Below are positions 43,133 to 52,847 of a stretch of 64,000 nucleotides of DNA, one piece after another. This stretch comes from Hespellia sp. (GTDB lineage Bacteria; Bacillota; Clostridia; Lachnospirales; Lachnospiraceae): the NCBI GenBank assembly GCA_028693555.1, contig JAQUVD010000012.1:1-64000 (forward strand). Direction: 5' to 3'. The notes below the pieces were generated by a model. It saw only the letters and a program-made list of their open reading frames with translations, was not told the origin of the DNA and did not search any database. Position 1 is the stretch's first letter. The number at the start of each line of letters is the position of its first letter. The translations under genes and the position numbers were made by a program.

Positions 43133-44593
43133 ATGTTATATATAGGTGTTGATCTTGGCACATCGGCAGTGAAATTACTGCTGATGAATGCCAATGGAAA
43201 GATAGAAAATATCGTATCAAAAGAATATCCACTCGCATTCCCACATCCGGGATGGTCCGAACAAAAACCAGAGGACTGGTATGCGAATGCAATCGCTGGA
43301 ATCAAAGAATTGACAGCTGATTGTGATAAATCACAAGTAGCAGGAATCAGCTTTGGCGGGCAGATGCACGGGCTGGTAGTATTGGATGAGAAGGACAATG
43401 TGATTCGTCCGGCAATTCTGTGGAATGACGGAAGAACAGGAAAAGAAACCGAATATTTAAACAATACAATCGGGAAAGAAAATCTGTCCAAATATACAGC
43501 CAATATTGCATTTGCCGGATTTACAGCACCAAAGATTCTTTGGATGAAAGAAAATGAACCGGAGAATTTTGCGAGAATCAAGAAAATCATGCTGCCAAAA
43601 GACTATCTGGCATACAAGCTGTCAGGCACCTTCTGCAGTGATTATTCGGATGCGTCCGGTATGCTGCTGATGGATGTGGAGAAGAAATGCTGGTCCAAAG
43701 AGATGATAGAAATCTGTGGAATTACGAAAGAGCAGCTTCCAACGCTGTATGAGAGCTATGACGTGGTTGGGACCTTGAGGCCGGATATTGCAAAGGAATT
43801 GGGCTTGCCGGAAGAAGTCAAAATCATTGCAGGTGCAGGAGATAACGCAGCGGCAGCGGTTGGCACGGGAACAGTTGGCGATGGAAGATGTAATATATCG
43901 CTTGGAACCTCTGGGACGATTTTCATTTCCAGCAAGAACTTTGGTGTGGATGAGCATAATGCGCTTCATTCATTCGCACATGCGGATGGCAATTATCATC
44001 TGATGGGATGTATGCTGAGTGCGGCATCCTGCAACAAGTGGTGGATGGATGAGATTATCAGGACAAAAGATTATGCGAAAGAGCAGGCAGATATCACAAA
44101 GTTAGGAGAAAACCATGTGTTCTATCTCCCATATCTAATGGGGGAGCGATCACCGCACAACGATCCAGACGCGAGGGCAATGTTTGTTGGAATGAGTATG
44201 GATACCACACGCGAAGATATGACACAGGCAGTTTTAGAAGGAGTAGCATTTGGTCTGAGAGATTCACTGGAAGTGGCAAGAAGTCTGGGCATTCAGATTG
44301 ACCGTACAAAAATCTGTGGAGGCGGCGCAAAATCGCCACTTTGGAAGAAGATCATCGCAAATGTCATGAATCTGAAGGTGGATGTGATCGAAAGCGAAGA
44401 AGGCCCGGGATATGGAGGTGCAATACTGGCAGCAGTTGGCTGTGGCGAATATGCATCTGTAGAAGAGGCGGCTGAGGAGCTGGTGAAGGTGGTTGATACC
44501 GTAGAGCCGGAAGCGGAGCTTGTGGCAAAATATGAAGAGCAGTATCAGAAGTTTGTAAAACTTTACCCGGCGGTAAAGGGAATGAAGTTTTAA
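43133..44593 (+). CDS. xylB: Xylulokinase
   Basis: Phosphorylates D-xylulose to xylulose 5-phosphate. The 486-residue length and motifs are those of XylB: GVDLGTSAVKLLLM at the start, GISFGGQMHGLV, ILWNDGRT (with the catalytic aspartate), GAGDNAAAAVGTG, NISLGTSGT and the C-terminal GGGAKSPLWKKI. It lies 48 bp after the isomerase with AAGGAGG before the ATG. It is unrelated in detail to the two longer FGGY kinases of the arabinose region. Confidence 0.95.
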   Translation: MLYIGVDLGTSAVKLLLMNANGKIENIVSKEYPLAFPHPGWSEQKPEDWYANAIAGIKELTADCDKSQVAGISFGGQMHGLVVLDEKDNVIRPAILWNDGRTGKETEYLNNTIGKENLSKYTANIAFAGFTAPKILWMKENEPENFARIKKIMLPKDYLAYKLSGTFCSDYSDASGMLLMDVEKKCWSKEMIEICGITKEQLPTLYESYDVVGTLRPDIAKELGLPEEVKIIAGAGDNAAAAVGTGTVGDGRCNISLGTSGTIFISSKNFGVDEHNALHSFAHADGNYHLMGCMLSAASCNKWWMDEIIRTKDYAKEQADITKLGENHVFYLPYLMGERSPHNDPDARAMFVGMSMDTTREDMTQAVLEGVAFGLRDSLEVARSLGIQIDRTKICGGGAKSPLWKKIIANVMNLKVDVIESEEGPGYGGAILAAVGCGEYASVEEAAEELVKVVDTVEPEAELVAKYEEQYQKFVKLYPAVKGMKF

Positions 44594-44611
44594 CAGCCAA
44601 ATGAGACAAAA

Positions 44612-44666
44612 GAATGGGATGAGCATATTTCGTAAGAAGTTTCGAGATAGGCCAATCCCATTTTTC
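44612..44666 (+). terminator. Terminator after xylB
   Basis: GAATGGGAT (44612-44620) pairs with ATCCCATTT (44655-44663), with a weaker inner stem, followed by T's. A TATAAT box for the next gene lies at 44692-44697 with a poor -35. Confidence 0.75.
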
Positions 44667-44733
44667 TGTTTCATAATAATGAGAATTTTGATATAATGAG
44701 CGTTGATAAGCGAAACAAACTTAGGAGCCAAGG

Positions 44734-45789
44734 ATGAAAAAGGGAAAGAGAAAACTAAAATCGAGTACGATACTCGTGATACTCATGGTCTTGTTACTTC
44801 TGGTGAGTACATTTGCGGTGTATTCCTTTTCACATGCAGTACGTGCAGTGAATCTGGGGGAAACGAGAGGGGCAAAGAAGTACGAGTATCATTTTGTGAT
44901 GATTCATTCCGGGTCGAATGACAATTTTTGGACCTCTTTATACGAAGGTGCAAAGGCAGCAGGGGAAAAGGTCAACGCCTATGTAGAGAATTTTAGCGAG
45001 AGTGTACCGGGAGATTATTCCGAAGAAGATCTGATGGATATGGCGATTGCGGCAAAGGCAGATGGAATCATTGTGGAAGGAAGCAAGTCGGATGCGATGG
45101 GAGAACTCATCAATCGGGCAGAGGATAAGGGGATTACTGTCGTGACGGTTCTCCAGGATGTGGCGGATAGCAAAAGAAGAACCTTTGTCGGAATCAATAC
45201 ATATTCTATGGGTGAAATTTATGGAAATCAGATCGTGGAGGCATTGGAGAAAAAACAGGAAACAGCAGATGAAGATGTACCATATAAAGTGGCGGTGCTT
45301 GTAGATACATCAAAGGATACTGCGGGTTCCTCACTTGTTCTGTCAGGAATACAGGATACCATTAACAACAGTGGAGTCAATGCCCAGGTCAATAGCGTGA
45401 ACATCGAAAAAAATGAAAACTTTGAATCAGAAGAAATGATTCGAAATCTGATACTAGACTTTGATAACCGTCCGAATGTGATTGTAAGTCTGAGCAGTGT
45501 TGATACAATCAACTGCAATCAGGCATTGATTGATTATAATCAGGTCGGCAAGATTACTATTCTTGGCTATTACTCCGATCAGGAGGTGCTAAATGGAATC
45601 GAAAAGGGGGTCATACAGTCTTCCGTAGATATCAATGCGAACAAGATCGGGAGTGCCTGTGTTGATAATTTATATAAATACCTGTTAAAAGGATATGTGA
45701 ATGAATACGTCAATGTAGATATGAATCTTATTACGAAAGAGAACGTAGAGCAATATCTAAAAGAGGCACAAAGTAATAAAGGAGAGTAA
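44734..45789 (+). CDS. Membrane-anchored sugar-binding sensor protein (XylFII-like)
   Basis: A 351-residue protein with a single N-terminal membrane helix (about 12-33) and no lipobox cysteine, followed by a type I periplasmic-binding domain (HFVMIHSGSNDNFWTSLYEG, GIIVEGSKSDAM, GITVVTVLQDV). It lies 3 bp before a LytS kinase and its regulator. This is the architecture of the XylFII-LytS-regulator system known in Clostridium beijerinckii, where XylFII binds D-xylose outside and activates LytS. Absence of a lipobox and physical linkage to the kinase support a sensing rather than a transport role. Confidence 0.82.
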   Translation: MKKGKRKLKSSTILVILMVLLLLVSTFAVYSFSHAVRAVNLGETRGAKKYEYHFVMIHSGSNDNFWTSLYEGAKAAGEKVNAYVENFSESVPGDYSEEDLMDMAIAAKADGIIVEGSKSDAMGELINRAEDKGITVVTVLQDVADSKRRTFVGINTYSMGEIYGNQIVEALEKKQETADEDVPYKVAVLVDTSKDTAGSSLVLSGIQDTINNSGVNAQVNSVNIEKNENFESEEMIRNLILDFDNRPNVIVSLSSVDTINCNQALIDYNQVGKITILGYYSDQEVLNGIEKGVIQSSVDINANKIGSACVDNLYKYLLKGYVNEYVNVDMNLITKENVEQYLKEAQSNKGE

Positions 45790-45792
45790 CAG

Positions 45793-47319
45793 ATGGAAAA
45801 AATAGTGGAAAAATACCAGCGTATGTCCATCCGTTATAAGCTCATTCTTTCATTTCTGATGGCTTGCATTTTGCTATTCCTGATTAATGGAATCGTATAC
45901 TTCGATCTCAACGAGACGGTGGGACAGATTGATAGTGTCTACAGCAGCAATCTAGAATTGAATCAGCTTGCAGATGGTCTGCAAAAGGTACAGGATACCT
46001 TGTATCAGTATCTTGAGACCAAAAGTTCAAAAGCATTAGAGCAATATTACGTGTATGAACAGGACTACCGCGATTTGTGTGCGGATCTGAATTCGGAGAC
46101 CGTAGGAAGCAGTACGGCACTGTTGGAAAAGAATATTTCGAATATTTCCAATACCTATCTGGATAAAACAGACGAAACCATCGAGGCGAAGAGAGGACGG
46201 GATGTCTCTCGCTATAAAGAGGGCTATGCAGAGAGCCAGAAGCTTTATCAATATCTGAAAGCGTCTATTGACAAGCTCAATACGGATATCTTCCAACAGA
46301 ATTCAGAGCATTATTCCTCTTTGAGGAGCACATTGAATTCGGTTATCGTGCTGGCAGTTGCTTTGTTGTGCCTGATTGTGAGTGTCACAATCCTGTGGAT
46401 CCTGTTTGTGACGAATAGCATCACAAAGCCTTTGATTGAACTTGCAGGTGCGGCAAATGAAATCGCAAAAGGAAATATGGATGTCAGTTTTCCTATGGTC
46501 AAGACGGGGGATGAGACAACAATTGTGGCAAAGGCGTGCAACAAGATGATTGACAGCATTCGCAATTACATCGAAGAAATCAAGGTGAATTATGAGAGAG
46601 AAGCAAAGCATATTGAAAATGAGCTTGTGATGAAAAATGATCTGAACGAAGCGCAGCTCAGGTTCCTTCAGGCGCAGATCAATCCACATTTTCTCTTTAA
46701 CACGTTAAATGCAGGCGCGCAGCTTGCGATGATGGAGGGGGCAGAAAAAACCTGCCTGTTTATCGAAAATATGGCTGATTTCTTTCGGTATAATGTCCGG
46801 AAAATGGGGGAGGATGCTACGCTGCGGGAAGAGATTGAATCGGTGGACAACTACATCTATATCTTAAATGTGCGGTTTGCAAATGAAATCGGATACGAAA
46901 AGAGAGTGCAGCAAAAGCTTCTGAATGTGGAGATGCCAAGCATGATTCTACAGCCGATTATAGAAAATGCAGTGAATCACGGAATCAGGGGAATGGAAGG
47001 ATACGGAAGCATCACGCTGGATGTCTATGCAGAGGGTGACGTCGTCTGCGTTGAGGTGTCAGACAATGGAGCCGGAATCACGGATGAGAAGATTTCACAG
47101 ATTATGGAAAACAGGTATATTCAAAAGGATGAGAGAGAAGCAGGTTCCGGTATGGGAGTGGGGCTTCAAAATGTAATCAGTCGTTTGAAACGTTTCTACA
47201 ATCGAGAAGATGTCTTTACAATCGAGAAAAACATAACTGGAAGCGGAACAACCGTCAGAGTCATGATTCCATTTGAACCAATGTCACAGCATATAGCGGG
47301 AGGAAACGAGAATGATTAA
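45793..47319 (+). CDS. LytS/YesM-type sensor histidine kinase (XylFII partner)
   Basis: A 508-residue kinase with membrane helices at about 14-36 and 183-206, an intervening helical extracytoplasmic domain, HAMP (LAGAANEIAKGNMDVSF), His-kinase region with H299 in QINPHFLFNTLN and a C-terminal ATPase domain (IENAVNHGIRG, DNGAGI). In the known xylose system the extracellular domain binds XylFII and sugar binding drives dimer rearrangement. It overlaps the response regulator gene by 8 bp. Confidence 0.92.
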   Translation: MEKIVEKYQRMSIRYKLILSFLMACILLFLINGIVYFDLNETVGQIDSVYSSNLELNQLADGLQKVQDTLYQYLETKSSKALEQYYVYEQDYRDLCADLNSETVGSSTALLEKNISNISNTYLDKTDETIEAKRGRDVSRYKEGYAESQKLYQYLKASIDKLNTDIFQQNSEHYSSLRSTLNSVIVLAVALLCLIVSVTILWILFVTNSITKPLIELAGAANEIAKGNMDVSFPMVKTGDETTIVAKACNKMIDSIRNYIEEIKVNYEREAKHIENELVMKNDLNEAQLRFLQAQINPHFLFNTLNAGAQLAMMEGAEKTCLFIENMADFFRYNVRKMGEDATLREEIESVDNYIYILNVRFANEIGYEKRVQQKLLNVEMPSMILQPIIENAVNHGIRGMEGYGSITLDVYAEGDVVCVEVSDNGAGITDEKISQIMENRYIQKDEREAGSGMGVGLQNVISRLKRFYNREDVFTIEKNITGSGTTVRVMIPFEPMSQHIAGGNEND

Positions 47320-48913
47320 AGTAATGGTATGTGATGATGAGGGCATCGTACGCCAGTCACTTCATTTTATAATGGACAAAGCATTTGGAGGGGAGTGTCA
47401 GGTCGAGGAAGCCAAAAGTGGCAGGGCTGCAATCGAGCTGGTTCAGACCTTTCGCCCGGACATTGCATTTATGGATATTCAGATGCCTGGAATTAATGGG
47501 ATTGATGCCATGAAAGAGATGAAAGCAGAGAATCCGAATATGCTGTTTATTGTCCTCACGGCATATGACCAGTTTGGCTATGCGAAAGAAGCAATTGATC
47601 TCGGGGTACTCGAATACCTGACCAAACCAATTGGCAAAGATAAGATTATTGCAGTCATGCGGCGCGCGATTTCCGTGATTGAAACACAGAGAAGTAAAAA
47701 AAGTTATGAACTGGAAGTACAGGAAAAGCTCGAGACGGTCATTCCGATGATAGAAAATGGATACATATACAGTGTGGTCCTTCAGGATGTGGATTATGAA
47801 GATACCGGGTATGAGACGCTTCTGAACATTCAGGGAAAACAGGGCTTCATTATCGTGTTTGAATTTGGCGAGGACCACAGGAATGGGAATCTGACGAATC
47901 CGGTAGGCTCGAATGTTAAGATGCAGAGAAGCTACATGGAGTTTCGTGGGATTATGAAAGAGTATTACGAAGCAATTATAGGGGCACCGATGTCGAACAA
48001 GATCATTGTCTGTGTTCCAACGGACAAGATGGAGCTTGAATACGACGAGCGGGTCAAGCTAATCGACAAAACACGTGCGATTGTCCGGGTGCTGGAACAG
48101 AAGCTGGACATGAAATTCAAGGTTGGGATCGGATCACTAAAACCACTGGAATTGATGGCAGAATCCTATCAGGAAGCTACAATGGCAATCCATCAGAATA
48201 TCGGGAAGGTCACACACATCAAAGACATTCCGGTTGGCTGTGTGTATGATGAAGCATATCCTGTAGAGACGGAGGAGCTGCTTTTCGATGCACTGCAGAA
48301 AGGAAATGTAGAAGAACTGAAGCGTCAGTGCACGAGATTTTTGGAATGGATGATGAGCCAGACATCCGTGCTCGACAATAATGCACGATTAAAAGTGATG
48401 GAATTTGTGCTTCGGGCAGAAGAGCTTGCATATCGTCACGGCGGGATGACTTATCAGTATGAATCGAGAAACGGATTTTTGGAGGAGGTACTAAATTGTG
48501 GGAACTTCGAACAGCTCTCGGCGTGGTTTTTATCCAAGATGACAAATGCATGCTTCAATATTAGAGATAAGCAAAAAGAAAAGAATATCGGGCTGGTGGA
48601 ACATGCAAAGAATTATGTGAACGAACATTTTGCAAATGAATTATCTCTGGACGAGATATCTAGAGAGGTCAATATCAGCCCATACTATTTTAGCAAGCTG
48701 TTCAAAGAAGAATCAGGAGTGAATTATATTGAATATGTCACAAAGATTCGAATGGAACATGCAAAGAAGCTGCTTCAGAATCCGGAAAACAGTATCAAAT
48801 ATGTATGCGCTGAGGTCGGTTACAGTGACCCAAACTATTTTAGCAGAATCTTCAAAAAATGGATTGGGAAAACTCCTTCAGAATATAGGGAAGAGGTGGG
48901 ACGTTATGAATAA
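47312..48913 (+). CDS. YesN-type response regulator with AraC domain
   Basis: A 533-residue regulator. Receiver at 1-120 with D55 in FMDIQMPG, a variable middle domain, and an AraC double helix-turn-helix at about 430-530 (LDEISREVNISPYYFSKLFK, VCAEVGYSDPNYFSRIFKK). It is the partner of LytS at 45793 and the probable activator of the transporter that begins at 50122. The 3' end overlaps the next gene start by 8 bp. Confidence 0.92.
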   Translation: MIKVMVCDDEGIVRQSLHFIMDKAFGGECQVEEAKSGRAAIELVQTFRPDIAFMDIQMPGINGIDAMKEMKAENPNMLFIVLTAYDQFGYAKEAIDLGVLEYLTKPIGKDKIIAVMRRAISVIETQRSKKSYELEVQEKLETVIPMIENGYIYSVVLQDVDYEDTGYETLLNIQGKQGFIIVFEFGEDHRNGNLTNPVGSNVKMQRSYMEFRGIMKEYYEAIIGAPMSNKIIVCVPTDKMELEYDERVKLIDKTRAIVRVLEQKLDMKFKVGIGSLKPLELMAESYQEATMAIHQNIGKVTHIKDIPVGCVYDEAYPVETEELLFDALQKGNVEELKRQCTRFLEWMMSQTSVLDNNARLKVMEFVLRAEELAYRHGGMTYQYESRNGFLEEVLNCGNFEQLSAWFLSKMTNACFNIRDKQKEKNIGLVEHAKNYVNEHFANELSLDEISREVNISPYYFSKLFKEESGVNYIEYVTKIRMEHAKKLLQNPENSIKYVCAEVGYSDPNYFSRIFKKWIGKTPSEYREEVGRYE

Positions 48914-49949
48914 AAAGCGTTTTGTGGCGATAGGAATGGTGCTTCTGTTATTCATTGAATGTGTAACAGGATGCGGAGCAAAGACAGAAGAAACTGCCAA
49001 AACAGACACGCCGGTGATTGACAAAGTTCAGATTGGAATCACATTTGATACCTTTGTCTTAGAAAGGTGGCTCAAGGATCGGGATGTCTTCGTGGCTACA
49101 GCACAAAAGCTGGGCGCGGAGGTTAATGTGCAGAATGTAAATGGCGATGTCAAAAAGCAGGAAGAACAAATCAATCGTTTCGTTATGGAAGGGATGGATG
49201 TCATTGTTGTTATTCCGGTGGATTGTTACGAACTGAAAGCAGCCATTGTGAATGCAAGGAATCACGGAGTACACGTCATCGCATATGACAGAATGGTAGA
49301 GGAAGCGATGGTAGACCTCTATATTACCGTTGACAGCAGGCTGGTAGGCGAGCTGATGGGAAACACCATGATGCAGCAGCTCCCGGAGGGCGGCAATATT
49401 GTGATGATCTGCGGACCGGAGACAGACACCAATTGTCTGGATGTGGCGAGTGGATTTGAAGATGCAATCAAAGGCAGCAATCTGAACATCGTGAAAAAGA
49501 CATTTGTCAAGGCGTGGACCTCTGAATATGGCACAAAGGCGATGCAGGAGGCAATGAGTGAGAATGAACAGATCGATGGCGTCATGTGCGGTAATGACGG
49601 ACTGGCAGGGTATGCGATTCAGGTGCTGAGCGAAGCGCAGCTCGCGGGAAAGGTTGCTGTGGTCGGACAGGATGCGGATCTGGAAGCATGCCAGCGCGTT
49701 CTGGAAGGAACACAGGCAATGACAGTATATAAGCCAATAGAAGAGCTTGCCAGGGTGGCGGCCGGATATGCAGTAGAATTTGGAGAGAATGGAAGACTTT
49801 CCAAAGTGAAGGATGTCAAGACCAATAAGATTGGAAATGTGCCGTATTGTGGATTGGAGCCGACCGCAGTTACGAAAGAAAATATGGACGAAGTCATCAT
49901 AGATTCCGGATTCCATATGCATGATCAGGTCTACCTGAACGTGGAATAG
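48906..49949 (+). CDS. Accessory sugar-binding lipoprotein in sensor operon
   Basis: A 347-residue lipoprotein, start ATG 48906 inside the regulator stop region. Lipobox VTGC with C23, then a periplasmic-binding fold: VQIGITFDTFVLERWLKDRD, VIVVIPVDCYELKAA, GVHVIAYDRM, GNDGLAGYAIQVL. It resembles xylose/multiple-sugar binding proteins (XylF/ChvE) and the transporter protein at 50122. It shares the sensor operon but not the transporter operon, so it may tune sensing or supply an alternative specificity. An upstream ATG at 48729 in frame overlaps the regulator deeply and is rejected. Confidence 0.88.
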   Translation: MNKKRFVAIGMVLLLFIECVTGCGAKTEETAKTDTPVIDKVQIGITFDTFVLERWLKDRDVFVATAQKLGAEVNVQNVNGDVKKQEEQINRFVMEGMDVIVVIPVDCYELKAAIVNARNHGVHVIAYDRMVEEAMVDLYITVDSRLVGELMGNTMMQQLPEGGNIVMICGPETDTNCLDVASGFEDAIKGSNLNIVKKTFVKAWTSEYGTKAMQEAMSENEQIDGVMCGNDGLAGYAIQVLSEAQLAGKVAVVGQDADLEACQRVLEGTQAMTVYKPIEELARVAAGYAVEFGENGRLSKVKDVKTNKIGNVPYCGLEPTAVTKENMDEVIIDSGFHMHDQVYLNVE

Positions 49950-50121
49950 CATTATTTTGCCTTACCATAAAAACGAAATTGTGCTAATAAAAAATAGAAT
50001 ACTTTTATTCTCATAAAAATGTGCGGGACATGACAAACATGTCCTAATTCCCTCGTGATATAGTAATTTCAACAAGTAGTTACACAAGTAATTACAAAAA
50101 CTATACAGGAGGGAATTTTTT
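49950..50121 (+). promoter_or_regulatory. Regulatory gap before xylose-type transporter
   Basis: It holds the perfect hairpin GGACATG-ACAAA-CATGTCC (about 50026-50044) and a tandem 12-bp repeat ACAAGTAGTTAC / ACAAGTAATTAC (50072-50083, 50084-50095) just before the ribosome site. A TATAGT box lies near 50059 without a good -35, consistent with activation by the YesN regulator. Confidence 0.5.
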
Positions 50122-51228
50122 ATGAAAAAAAGATTTCAAAAATTATTAGCAATCGGACTTGCGGTAGCAATGACATTCTCATTAGCTGCATGTACCAGTG
50201 GAGAGAGTTCTTCGTCAACAGCAGGATCAACCGCAGCAAAGACAGAAGCAGGAAGCGGTAAGATCGGTGTAGCAATGCCTACCAAAGATTTACAGCGCTG
50301 GAATCAGGACGGCGAAAACATGAAGAAGCAGCTCGAAGAAGCAGGCTATGAAGTCGATCTTCAGTACGCAAGTAATGATGTAGCAACACAGGTTTCTCAG
50401 ATTGAAAACATGATCTCCGGCGGATGTCAGGCACTCGTTATCGCATCCATTGATGGTGAGTCACTTGGAACACCTCTTCAGGCAGCAAAAGATGCAGGAA
50501 TTCAGGTTATCGCATATGACCGTCTGATCATGAATTCAGATGCTGTTTCATATTACGCAACATTTGATAACTATATGGTAGGAACAAAACAGGGCGAATA
50601 CATCAAAGATACACTTGATTTAGATAATGCAGCAGGCCCATTCAACATGGAAATCTTCACAGGTGACCCTGGTGACAACAATGCGAACTTCTTCTACGGC
50701 GGTGCAATGGACGTTCTGAAACCATACATCGAATCAGGAAAATTAGTTGTACAGTCTGGACAGAAAGAATTTGCAGAAGTTGCAACAGCTGACTGGTCTA
50801 CAGAAAAAGCACAGGCTAGAATGGATGCAATCATCGCTTCTAACTATGCAGACAAGAATCTTGATGTTGTTCTCTGCTCAAACGATTCTACTTCACTTGG
50901 TGTTGAGAACTCACTGGAAGCAAACTACAACGGCGAATGGCCATTAGTAACAGGACAGGATTGTGATGTAGCTAACACAAAGAACTTAATTGCTGACAAA
51001 CAGGCAATGGATATCTTCAAAGACACACGTGATCTGGCAAAACAGACAGTTAGCATGATTGATGCAATCATGGGCGGCGGAAAAGCTGAGACAAACGATA
51101 ACGAGACATACGACAATGGAACAGGAATCATTCCTTCTTACCTTTGTGAGCCAGTTGTTGTAACAAAAGATAACTACAAAGAAATCTTACTTGATTCTAA
51201 ATATTACACAGAAGACGATTTAAAATAA
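50122..51228 (+). CDS. Sugar-binding lipoprotein of ABC transporter (ChvE/XylF-like)
   Basis: A 368-residue lipoprotein with lipobox LAAC (C24), a serine/threonine-rich linker and a type I binding fold: IGVAMPTKDLQRWNQDGENM, QALVIASIDGESLGTPLQAA, GIQVIAYDRLIMNS, CSNDSTSLGVENSL and GQDCDV. This is the ChvE/XylF group that binds xylose, glucose, arabinose or galactose. The partner ATPase and permease are of the GguA/GguB (MmsA/MmsB) type. Context (xylulokinase, XylFII system) favours xylose. A GC hairpin follows, as in the first transporter. Confidence 0.9.
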   Translation: MKKRFQKLLAIGLAVAMTFSLAACTSGESSSSTAGSTAAKTEAGSGKIGVAMPTKDLQRWNQDGENMKKQLEEAGYEVDLQYASNDVATQVSQIENMISGGCQALVIASIDGESLGTPLQAAKDAGIQVIAYDRLIMNSDAVSYYATFDNYMVGTKQGEYIKDTLDLDNAAGPFNMEIFTGDPGDNNANFFYGGAMDVLKPYIESGKLVVQSGQKEFAEVATADWSTEKAQARMDAIIASNYADKNLDVVLCSNDSTSLGVENSLEANYNGEWPLVTGQDCDVANTKNLIADKQAMDIFKDTRDLAKQTVSMIDAIMGGGKAETNDNETYDNGTGIIPSYLCEPVVVTKDNYKEILLDSKYYTEDDLK

Positions 51229-51245
51229 GATGCAATCTGAAACAA

Positions 51246-51269
51246 TCAGGCGGGGTAATGCCCGCCTGA
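51246..51269 (+). promoter_or_regulatory. GC hairpin between binding protein and ATPase
   Basis: TCAGGCGGG (51246-51254) pairs with CCCGCCTGA (51261-51269), loop GTAATG. No T-run follows, so it is more likely an mRNA-stabilising or processing element than a terminator. Confidence 0.7.
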
Positions 51270-51305
51270 ATTAAGTTAAATAGTAATAGAAAGAGAGGGA
51301 TACAG

Positions 51306-52844
51306 TTGGCAGAAATATTATTGGAAATGAAAAATATTACGAAGACTTTCCCCGGAGTCAAAGCATTAGACAATGTGAATCTACAGGTGGAAGAGGGAGA
51401 GATTCATGCACTCGTCGGTGAAAACGGTGCAGGGAAATCCACATTAATGAATGTCCTCAGTGGAATCTATCCATATGGAAGCTATGAGGGCGATATTATC
51501 TATAAAGGTGAAGTATGTAAATTCGGAAAAATCAAGGACAGTGAAGAAAAAGGAATTGTAATCATCCATCAGGAGCTTGCCCTTGTTCCATATATGACCA
51601 TAGGCGAGAATATGTATCTCGGAAATGAACAGGGAAAAATGATCGCAATCGATTGGAATAAGACCTATGATCAGGCTGATAAGTATTTAAAACAGGTTGG
51701 TCTTTCAGAGTCGTCACATACATTGATTAAAGATATCGGTGTTGGTAAACAGCAGTTGGTAGAGATTGCAAAGGCACTTGCAAAAAAAGCAAAGCTTTTG
51801 ATACTGGATGAGCCGACCTCCTCATTAAATGAGGCAGATTCACAGGCATTGTTAGACCTGCTGCTTGCATTTAAAGAGCAGGGCATGACCTCCATCATTA
51901 TCTCACATAAATTAAATGAAATTGCATATGTTGCAGATAAAATCACAGTCATTCGTGATGGATCAACCATCGAAACGCTGGATAAAAAGGTGGATGAGAT
52001 CTCTGAGAACAGAATCATTCAGGGAATGGTCGGTCGTGAACTGACAGACCGGTTCCCAAAACGGGATAATAAAAACATTGGTGAAATTGCACTGGAAGTA
52101 AAGAACTGGAACGTTTATCACCCGGTATATGCGGACCGCAAGGTTGTAAATGATGTCTCAATTAATATCCGCAAGGGTGAGGTTCTTGGAATCTCAGGAC
52201 TGATGGGTGCAGGACGAACCGAGCTTGCTATGAGTATTTTTGGGAAAAGTTATGGAAGCAATATCTCCGGACAATTATTTAAGGATGGAAAGGAACTGCA
52301 TTTACATAGTGTAAAAGAAGCAATTGACCATAAGATTGCGTATGTTACGGAGGACCGGAAGGGAAATGGACTGATTCTTTCTAATCCAATTAAGGTCAAT
52401 ACAACACTGGCGAACTTAGAGGGTGTCAGCCATCATCATGTGATTGACCATGATAAAGAATACGCTGTCGCAGATGAATACCGAGAAAAATTAAAGACGA
52501 AATGTCCAACCGTGGAACAGAATGTCGGAAATCTAAGCGGTGGAAATCAGCAGAAAGTGCTCCTTGCAAAATGGATGTTTGCAGAGCCGGATATATTGAT
52601 ACTGGATGAGCCGACAAGAGGAATTGATGTCGGAGCAAAATATGAGATTTATTGTATTATCAATGATCTGGTGGCAGCCGGAAAATCAGTTATCATGATT
52701 TCTTCTGAGCTTCCGGAAGTTCTCGGTATGTCGGATCGTATCTATATTATGAACGAAGGAAAGATTGCAGGAGAATTATCGGCAGAAGAAGCTACACAGG
52801 AAAAAATCATGACATATATTTTAAAATCAGGTAAAGGAGAATAG
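51306..52844 (+). CDS. Sugar ABC transporter ATPase, two-domain (GguA/XylG-like)
   Basis: A 512-residue fused ATPase starting at TTG 51306 ([20 protein letters not shown]). First half: Walker [10 protein letters not shown] at 38-46, Q-loop IHQELA, Walker [11 protein letters not shown]. Second half: degenerate P-loop [16 protein letters not shown] and full signature LSGGNQQK with LILDEPTRG. The insertion [14 protein letters not shown] after Walker A is characteristic of the xylose/multiple-sugar MmsA group. It powers the permease encoded 3 bp downstream. Confidence 0.92.
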   Translation: MAEILLEMKNITKTFPGVKALDNVNLQVEEGEIHALVGENGAGKSTLMNVLSGIYPYGSYEGDIIYKGEVCKFGKIKDSEEKGIVIIHQELALVPYMTIGENMYLGNEQGKMIAIDWNKTYDQADKYLKQVGLSESSHTLIKDIGVGKQQLVEIAKALAKKAKLLILDEPTSSLNEADSQALLDLLLAFKEQGMTSIIISHKLNEIAYVADKITVIRDGSTIETLDKKVDEISENRIIQGMVGRELTDRFPKRDNKNIGEIALEVKNWNVYHPVYADRKVVNDVSINIRKGEVLGISGLMGAGRTELAMSIFGKSYGSNISGQLFKDGKELHLHSVKEAIDHKIAYVTEDRKGNGLILSNPIKVNTTLANLEGVSHHHVIDHDKEYAVADEYREKLKTKCPTVEQNVGNLSGGNQQKVLLAKWMFAEPDILILDEPTRGIDVGAKYEIYCIINDLVAAGKSVIMISSELPEVLGMSDRIYIMNEGKIAGELSAEEATQEKIMTYILKSGKGE

Positions 52845-52847
52845 ACA

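Noticed and set aside
49059-49952. 297-residue minus-strand frame opposite the accessory binding protein
   Set aside because: The plus strand encodes a complete lipoprotein with lipobox and family motifs; the antisense frame shows none.
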